Shown piece after piece: positions 57,676-64,000 of a stretch of 64,000 nt of DNA. The position numbers were made by a program, and so were the translations under genes. The notes beneath the pieces were generated by a model. The model had not been told where the DNA came from. It ran no database searches and was given only the letters and a program-made list of their open reading frames with translations. Every line of letters starts with the position of its first letter. The first letter of the stretch is position 1. This DNA is from Syncephalastrum monosporum B8922 (Eukaryota; Mucoromycota; Mucoromycetes; Mucorales; Syncephalastraceae): positions 1 to 64,000 of the forward strand of contig JNEN01001225.1 of NCBI GenBank assembly GCA_000697355.1. The letters run 5' to 3'.

Positions 57676-59943
57676 ATGGCATACTATGAGGCTCACTGCC
57701 ACCAGAGATCCTGTGATGACTCTTGGGATGCTGACACTCTCCTGAGCCTGAGCGACGACGACCAGGACGACGGCCCTGCACAGCGCAATGAAGACGACGA
57801 CTACGCCTCTGACGCTTCGGAATACTCGCTCGACTACGAGTATCAGGGCCCTCGCAAACCAAAGTACTGCGACCCCGCCGATCCTGACAGCGATGCGTCC
57901 GACCTCTCCGAGGCTGAAGAAGACACCAACGACCCGGCTGCTTTCGACATGTGGGACGAGGATCCTTACTCCACTAACGACTACACCTGGGAATCGAATG
58001 ACATGCGGCTGACACACTTTATCAAGCAAAAGCAAAAGGGGCTTCTCAAGTCGACTAGTTTCTGGCGCAAAGAGAAAGGCTGGCCTCGCCAGCTGCCTGC
58101 GTCGTGCTCCACGACCAATCACGACCAGTCCGCCAATGCACTGTGCATCGTGTTGAACAACTATGGATTTGCAGAGCAACTTTACGCTGTATATCGTGAT
58201 CGCATCGTCCACTGCGGCCGAGCGTCTGTCGCTTATCCCGCAAGAGATGCGTCCTCGAGCAGCAACGGCACCCCCATGCATAGGATCGGAAACGACGGCA
58301 GCACCAGCAGTATACCGAGCGATAGTAGCGCACCGGCGCAGGATGACAGCGGCAGCAGTAGCCAACAGAGCACATCAGAATCGCTGACGTGGATCGACAG
58401 CGACCATGATAGCTCGGCGCCTGTCCAAACACATCCCCATGGGGACAGCACCAAGTTTCTCGAGACGCACTCGTCCGTTTCACTACCGCGTACACCCGCC
58501 AAGACATCGGCTGCCACGGCAACTCAGACTATGCACAATGACCCGATGCCTGTCATTGCCCACTTTGTTCCTTTCACCAAATACATCCGCCGCGCAGACT
58601 ACCCCCCCATCTTTCCGCAGGACGCCTATTTACCCCTCGATTTCGAACCCATGTGCCTGTCGCAGAAATACGGCTTCATGGCTATTGGTGGTATCGAGGG
58701 CGAGTTTGAGCTGTACTGCTGCATGGACTCTCCCCCCACCAAGATCTGGGGCACCAAATTCAAGAGCAAAAGCAATGTGCAGCTGATGACCAACGCAGTG
58801 CAGATCGTTCGCCTTCCTATCACTACGCAGTCTGTCGACACCCGTATGACTGACAACAATACCGCATCCAGTTCTGCTTTTGACGAAAACGACATGGAGG
58901 GCGTCATCTATGAACATATGCTCATTGCTTGCATGAACGAGGCTGGAATCCTTGTCTACAAGCTCCCTTCCCACGACGAGTGCACACAGCTCGCTCACGC
59001 CGGCGGTATTGGCAACGGTCGCTGCTCAGTCCAGCTGCACAGTCATCTGCGTTGTTTCGATCGCGTGCCGATCAACGACGCCAAACTGAGCCCGGACGGG
59101 TCTCGGCTGGTGTGCGTCGGTGATAACAACTACGTCTTCATGATGGACGTGCTGCGACACAACGGCGCGATTCGTTTTGGCCAGCCGATCAAGGCGGCCA
59201 TACCGCCGAGTCTCCTGCAGAATGATATACCCTACTCCTCGCAGTACGTCGCCTGGAGCGCCTCCTCGCGTTACTTTGCCCACACCTCAGATACGCACAC
59301 GCGCGTCGTGATCTGGCGTGCGGACACGATGAAGCCCATCCACTCCATCGATGCGGCGGGGTATACTTATGCGATCGCATTCCACCCACGCTTGGAGGGG
59401 GTCTTGACTTTCACGAACCGGTACGGCTACTTCCACACCGTCAATCTCGAGCAAGCGATGGATGAGTCAAAGGCAGTGTTGAACATTCTCGACTTTGGCC
59501 GCCATCCCATGCCTGCCTCGGGAAACATCTCAGTGCGGCATGAGATTACCATGGTGTCTTTCCGGGGAGAGCGGGACCGCCGGTTGCGGATCCTTGCCAA
59601 GATCAACGGCATCCAGTGGTCGGCGGATGGACGCTACCTCTATGTGGCGACCAAGAAGCGCGTGCTGGCCTACGAGTTTCTTGAGAGGACGGTTGACAGC
59701 CTCCTCGACGTGGCAGGGACCCATGCGAGGCGTGTCCTAGAGCAATTCGAGGTCGAAACGCTGGCGATAACGACCCATAAACGCAAACGGTCCCATGATC
59801 CACATTACTCTTATCATTATCAACTGATGCAGCAAGGCAAGGCCTTTGCTACATCCAAGAAATGGCGCAGCCGATGGTCTGACGTTCCAGCCCATGTTCG
59901 ACACAAGGTGCTCAGTCAAACTGATTTGGCAAGTCATTGGTGA
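57676..59943 (+). CDS. WD40/beta-propeller protein with acidic N-terminus (DUF2415-like)
   Basis: Single exon, 755 aa from the ATG at 57676. The frame is open further upstream to 57466, but that part is the CT-rich tract. The first ~110 residues are Asp/Glu/Ser-rich. A Ser/Thr-rich spacer (about 190-300) interrupts the propeller. Blade-like repeats include MAIGGIEGEFELYCCM, INDAKLSPDGSRLVCVGDN, VAWSASSRYFAHTSD, VVIWRADTMKPIHSI, and INGIQWSADGRYLYVATKKR. The last segment is the type I associate with fungal DUF2415 proteins, which is a recollection and not a search. A scaffold role is likely, but no specific complex is inferred. Confidence 0.82.
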   Translation: MAYYEAHCHQRSCDDSWDADTLLSLSDDDQDDGPAQRNEDDDYASDASEYSLDYEYQGPRKPKYCDPADPDSDASDLSEAEEDTNDPAAFDMWDEDPYSTNDYTWESNDMRLTHFIKQKQKGLLKSTSFWRKEKGWPRQLPASCSTTNHDQSANALCIVLNNYGFAEQLYAVYRDRIVHCGRASVAYPARDASSSSNGTPMHRIGNDGSTSSIPSDSSAPAQDDSGSSSQQSTSESLTWIDSDHDSSAPVQTHPHGDSTKFLETHSSVSLPRTPAKTSAATATQTMHNDPMPVIAHFVPFTKYIRRADYPPIFPQDAYLPLDFEPMCLSQKYGFMAIGGIEGEFELYCCMDSPPTKIWGTKFKSKSNVQLMTNAVQIVRLPITTQSVDTRMTDNNTASSSAFDENDMEGVIYEHMLIACMNEAGILVYKLPSHDECTQLAHAGGIGNGRCSVQLHSHLRCFDRVPINDAKLSPDGSRLVCVGDNNYVFMMDVLRHNGAIRFGQPIKAAIPPSLLQNDIPYSSQYVAWSASSRYFAHTSDTHTRVVIWRADTMKPIHSIDAAGYTYAIAFHPRLEGVLTFTNRYGYFHTVNLEQAMDESKAVLNILDFGRHPMPASGNISVRHEITMVSFRGERDRRLRILAKINGIQWSADGRYLYVATKKRVLAYEFLERTVDSLLDVAGTHARRVLEQFEVETLAITTHKRKRSHDPHYSYHYQLMQQGKAFATSKKWRSRWSDVPAHVRHKVLSQTDLASHW

Positions 59944-60788
59944 TCTGCTATCATTCTTACTCTCTCTCGTTCTCCGTCTGTCATCCTTTTCATTCATTCA
60001 TTTATTCATTCATTCACTGCACTCACACACACCCCCACTCGCACACCACCCACTCACTCACTCAACAGTCAACCAGCCAGTCAGTCATTCATTCTTCTAC
60101 TCTCTGATTTCTATCCCTTCCTTTATCTTTCTTTCTGTATGTATTGAATGTAATAAATCTATTTACGTCGGTGATGGATGAGGCTTGCCTTGTGTCCATC
60201 ACCCTAGTAAGCCAATAAATAAATATAAATATAAACAGAAGATCTTGTACAGCAAATAGTGAGGAATTCTTATTGATCGGCTTCGATCGAATATAGGGGG
60301 TTTATTCCTTCTTTATCTGAATATATGTAGGTGTAATGTGGCTAGGAGGTTGCAAACATGATGCAGCCAAAGGAGCCCAAGGAGCGAGTATGTGGGTATC
60401 TATTTTATGTACTGGGCCGGACAGATTTTTTTTTTTTCATGCACAGACCTGTCCTGATTTTACCAAAACCGGTAGTCTAGTGAGCAAACTCAAAACACAT
60501 GCTTCCCATTAGTTCGAATATGGGATGAAACGAGGTGAATATAGAAACAGAGTAGAGAGAAAGGAAAAGGTTCATTGTTTAATGATATAAATTAAGAAAG
60601 TCTTGTTAGCCTGACAGGGTACTGGTTTCCAGTGTGTGTCTGTTGATGTCGTGTTGTTTGTGAAGTGTGAGAAGCTGTGTGTGAAAAATGCGGAGCAAAA
60701 ATTGGTGAAACGACTTGAGATGTGCGGAAAAAGGGAAGAAAAAAAAACTAGTTTGGTATCATGGAGAGGAGGTCGAACACGCAACTAC
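59944..60788. other. Convergent intergenic region with TTCA/CACT repeats
   Basis: Between the stops of the WD40-like gene (+) and Rab GDI (-). It contains CATTCATT and CACTCACT microsatellites (about 59990-60090). No gene. Confidence 0.5.
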
Positions 60789-62487
60789 TTATGCATCCAG
60801 ATCCGCCTGCTCCTGCTCTTGAGAGCGGCGCTGCTTCAGTACGAGGTCTGTACCGGTCATGCGGCGATAGATGTCCTTGACGTCGTCGCAGACCGTCTCA
60901 AAGTGAGAAGTGGCATCATACGAGCGCGAGATGAACAGCTGGTCCTTGGCGCCATCCTCTGCAGGAACAGAGATGTTTTCGACCGAGATAAACTTGTCCT
61001 CGATGCTGCCGAGCAAGGCCAAACCGGCTTCAATCTCTTTCTCGGGCGTGTCGGTCTCGACAATGGTTGACACAATGGCGAGGTACTTGTCCTTGGGGCA
61101 GACGTTGTGGGTGCTCGAGACGCCAGCGACGTAGACATCATGCTTGCGACCGAGCTGGTTCTGGGGAAGAACGATTTGAACCGAATCGGCGTCACCGGTC
61201 TCCGGGATGGGGTGGTTGAGGAAGCAGATGGCACGGACGACCTTGTCGGTCACGGTCGTCTTGTCGAGCGCATAAGAGGGGTCGCAGATAATCTGCTTCG
61301 CCTTGGCCGTCTCGCCGCCCGACTTGACGCCGACCGCCTGGCCGTTCTCGTACACAATCTCATCGACCGGGTGGCCGAGCATGTACGTACCGCCATAGAT
61401 GGCACTCAGTCTATATAATTCGAAGCACGTGCAAAGTTGAAGGAGTAAGTCTCGGTGTACAAGAGTAGAGCAAAACTCATGAAGGCCAGTGCCTTTGCTT
61501 ACCTAGCAAACGACTGAGGGAGTTCACCCAGACCGTGAAGAGGGTAAATGTACGGGCTCTTGCCGTAGCGAGCGACGGAGGCGACGTACAGGATAATTTT
61601 GTTGACTGTCTCGCGAGCGGGCTTCTCCAGGTATCCGTCGTCGAGATGCAGCGCCATAGCGTGACCTGACAAATATGGTTAGCAGGTGCATGGTTTTGAC
61701 AGTGCATTTGCGGTGCGCCCATGAGGCACAATTCACTTACCGATAAAGTCCTGCGTGCCCGACTCGAGGCCGAATTTCTCGTACACTTGCACCATCGTGG
61801 CAGAGTCGAGATCGAGGCCTGATATATATATACAAAGAGTGAGCTTTTTTTTCTCCTCCTAAACCCCACTGTGTAGGTCCTCTTCTACTGCACTTACCCT
61901 CGTGGGTGCTCTCATCCTCATCCTTCCAGTTCTGGATGAACTCAAAGAACTTCTGGAGGCGGCGCTTCTCAACCATGCCCATGAGGCTCGACGAGATAGC
62001 CTCCTGCTCGCTGGCGGGGACCTTGGAGATCTTTCCGTCCCGGTAGACAAACGAGCCCGAGATCTGCTTGAACTCGAGATAGCGGGTGACATCGGTATGA
62101 GTCAAGAAGCGCACGATCTCGCCGTTGGCCATCATGAACTTGGGGATAAGGTCAATGTTGTAGTCTCTGTCGCGACCCTTGACAGGCGCTTCCTGGCCGG
62201 GACGGAATTTGGCATACAGCTGCATAACAGTCCAAGTCAGTCTCTTTCATCTCTGCAACCCGATGCCTTTTCAAGTATGTACCTGGGACAGGTTCAGCGA
62301 GGCCGAGTCACCGCCGTAATAGCTGTTGCGGTCCATGTGGAGCACCTTCTTGCCTTCGACCGAAAAGATACCCGAGAGGATACACTCGGTCAAGCCGGTG
62401 CCGAGAACAATGATGTCGTATTGGTCATTCTACATTAGAGTTGATTTAGCTTCTTGGCATCCGAGATGATGACGGCAATCTTACCAT
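60789..62487 (-). CDS. GDI1: Rab GDP-dissociation inhibitor
   Basis: Six exons (62487-62485, 62429-62283, 62219-61898, 61818-61741, 61665-61503, 61410-60789) give 444 aa, the standard GDI length. The first coding exon holds just the ATG, and the protein continues [20 protein letters not shown] after the intron. Sequence-conserved regions are clear: the FAD-like fold [31 protein letters not shown] with [27 protein letters not shown], and [23 protein letters not shown]. It extracts GDP-bound prenylated Rabs from membranes and recycles them. Asn-Asp after Met matches other fungal GDIs less strictly, but the splice site is strong. Confidence 0.96.
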
Positions 62488-63027
62488 GGTGAGCAAAAAG
62501 TAATAGAAAGTGTGAAGAGTTCGAAAGAAGTGTAGCAAGGAGGGGGTACATGAACCAAACGCTTAAATAGTAATAATGTGGGGACACCAAAAACGCCAAC
62601 GCTGAACGTGTCAAATGTTCAGGGGCCACACATTATTCGACAGCCGGATAATGCGCAGTGTTGTCAAACACGTGGTCTCTAATTCTTGCTGTCAACATGC
62701 TCTCCTCTGGATCCGACGGTCGCGCGTCTATGCATTTGTTGTAGTTATGAAATCCGTGCCATCAAACAGAATAAAGATTATTGCGCTTCGAGTGCATAAG
62801 ACGTAATGTATGTCTTATTTGCGTCCTATATTTGACTGGAAGGTCGACAACAACTGACATGGCCAACGACAAATAAATAGACACACAACGGGCCGTTGAC
62901 GATGATGAGAAAAAAAAAAAGATACAAAAGGGACTTCTGCTAGCCTTTTTTTTTATTTTTTTTTCCTTTCACTTTCAGGCTTTCCATCCACCCTTCTTGT
63001 AGGCTTTCTTCTTTGAGAGTATCGATT
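62488..63027. promoter_or_regulatory. Divergent intergenic region, Rab GDI / terminal gene
   Basis: 540 bp between the two start codons. A poly-T/pyrimidine block ending in TTTCAG (about 62946-62980) lies shortly before the plus-strand ATG. It could be either a leader or the 3' end of a 5' UTR intron. No ORF of note. Confidence 0.45.
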
Positions 63028-64000
63028 ATGAAGTTGAGCAACCGCAATACGCGACGCTACCGCATGTACATTGGCAAGAGTAACTGGATTAATCTCAGTG
63101 AAAAAGCAACGGAAGATCTGCTCCGAATCTACGAAGAAGGCAAAGCAACGCGATATGAGCTGGCGCCAGGCCTCGCCTTGGATATCATGCCGGACGATGT
63201 TGACTGCAATACAAAGAACACGGGCCTCCCACGACTCATGCGCGCCGACTTGCGGTATGAAGACGGCGACGAAGGTCAGACGCAGCAGACACTCTCTAGC
63301 TACGTCAAGTCTCTCTTGGAAGAGCAAGGTATCTTGGATGCGTTCGCGCCTGTCAAGTACCAAGGTGACCCATCGCTGCCACGCGTGACAGAGATATCGA
63401 CCCATCGGCACCTCAGCATGGTTCCAGCCCCTGTAGCCATGACGCGCCGTGCGAGCCGTTCATCAAGCTCTTCGAGCCAGACGACACCGCTTGCATCTGA
63501 GCAGACGTCGCCGACCATGCGGAAAAGGCGGTCGACTCTAATACGACGTGCTAAAGCAGCGCCCACGAGAAAATCGAACCAGCGACCTTGGCCCGCGACT
63601 TCCTCTTCTGGCCCGTCGCTCGACATTGCAGGCTCGTCCCACTCCACCGCCCTTGTAGAAACAATATCGGCCGCAGTGGATGCTGCTGCTGCTGCTGCTG
63701 CTGCCGCTGCTGCGGCTGATATAGGTGTTGCTACCTCAGGTGTTACCGAAACGACTGGTGAATTGGCCACTGTGAACGAGGCACAGCAGCACAATCAACA
63801 CCATCATCATCCTCACAAAGACACACACTCCTATTTCTCTTCAGCGGCTTCGTCACTCTATACGAGTCCGCACATGCTTGGGCCAACGGTTGACCACAAC
63901 GCAGGCAGTAATGACAACAGCACGGTGAACAGCTGGTCGGACCGGCATGCTCACTCGCGAGGTCTGTTTCGCCGTACCACCGACACCTCGACAGCAGCCG
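63028..64000 (+). CDS. Unrecognised low-complexity protein, 5' part only (runs off the window)
   Basis: The frame opens at the ATG at 63028 and stays open for 324 codons to the last base of the window. The first ~115 residues look folded (YRMYIGKSNWINLSEKATED, LLRIYEEGKATRYELAPGL, LPRLMRADLRYEDGD, LSSYVKSLLEEQGILDAFAP). The rest is disordered: Ser-rich, basic, with a run of ten Ala encoded by GCT/GCC repeats (about 63680-63718) and a QHHHH-type His run near 63800. The long open frame and biased composition argue for a real gene. I recognise no family, and introns within the visible part cannot be ruled out. Confidence 0.65.
   Translation, partial: MKLSNRNTRRYRMYIGKSNWINLSEKATEDLLRIYEEGKATRYELAPGLALDIMPDDVDCNTKNTGLPRLMRADLRYEDGDEGQTQQTLSSYVKSLLEEQGILDAFAPVKYQGDPSLPRVTEISTHRHLSMVPAPVAMTRRASRSSSSSSQTTPLASEQTSPTMRKRRSTLIRRAKAAPTRKSNQRPWPATSSSGPSLDIAGSSHSTALVETISAAVDAAAAAAAAAAAADIGVATSGVTETTGELATVNEAQQHNQHHHHPHKDTHSYFSSAASSLYTSPHMLGPTVDHNAGSNDNSTVNSWSDRHAHSRGLFRRTTDTSTAA

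Overview
The window looks like nuclear DNA of a filamentous fungus, most likely an early-diverging one (Mucoromycota/Mucorales-type). The genes are eukaryotic housekeeping genes split by many introns, mostly about 48-70 bp, with GTAAG/GTATG donors and TAG/CAG acceptors. Fungal families are present: a Kre2/Mnt1 GT15 mannosyltransferase, a GPI-type chitin deacetylase, a Cla4-type PAK with PH and CRIB domains, a Ysc84/Lsb SH3 protein, a ferric reductase and what I take to be a DUF8032 protein. The genus is inference only. No tRNA, rRNA or CRISPR was seen.

Layout. 1-9668: two nearly identical ~560 bp repeats in inverted orientation (1-563 and 9113-9668). Between them lie a two-domain AAA ATPase (Afg2/SPATA5L1-like), an ataxin-3-like Josephin deubiquitinase, a tiny secreted His-rich protein and a ferric reductase. 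9669-12397: mostly non-coding, with a degenerate gene-like stretch. 12398-25695 (+ strand): cytochrome P450, PAK kinase, single-Myb protein, MEAK7-like TLDc protein, Sds3/Dep1-family HDAC-complex subunit and an ER protein disulfide isomerase. 25795-34281: calcineurin A (-), dihydroorotase (+), QTRT2-like queuine tRNA-ribosyltransferase subunit (-) and a DUF8032 protein (-). 35112-45575: chitin deacetylase, GT15 mannosyltransferase, Ysc84/SH3 (-) and COG4. 45945-53304: flavin monooxygenase (-), KHDC4-like KH protein, an unrecognised spliced ORF beside a truncated Tc1/mariner transposase (-), and ISA2. 53802-64000: mitochondrial-type MutS (MSH1), a WD40-like protein, Rab GDI (-) and the 5' part of an unrecognised gene that runs off the window.

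Most genes are unrelated neighbours. Some share themes: Golgi and vesicle traffic (COG4, Rab GDI, GT15 mannosyltransferase), cell wall and polarity (chitin deacetylase, PAK, Ysc84), stress/Ca2+ signalling (calcineurin) and mitochondrial maintenance (MSH1, ISA2). Several pairs are divergent and probably share promoters: calcineurin/DHOase, DUF8032/chitin deacetylase, FMO/KH and Rab GDI/terminal gene. Exon models were built by hand from splice motifs and checked for reading phase and family similarity. The joins are well supported where the family is recognised and weak elsewhere.
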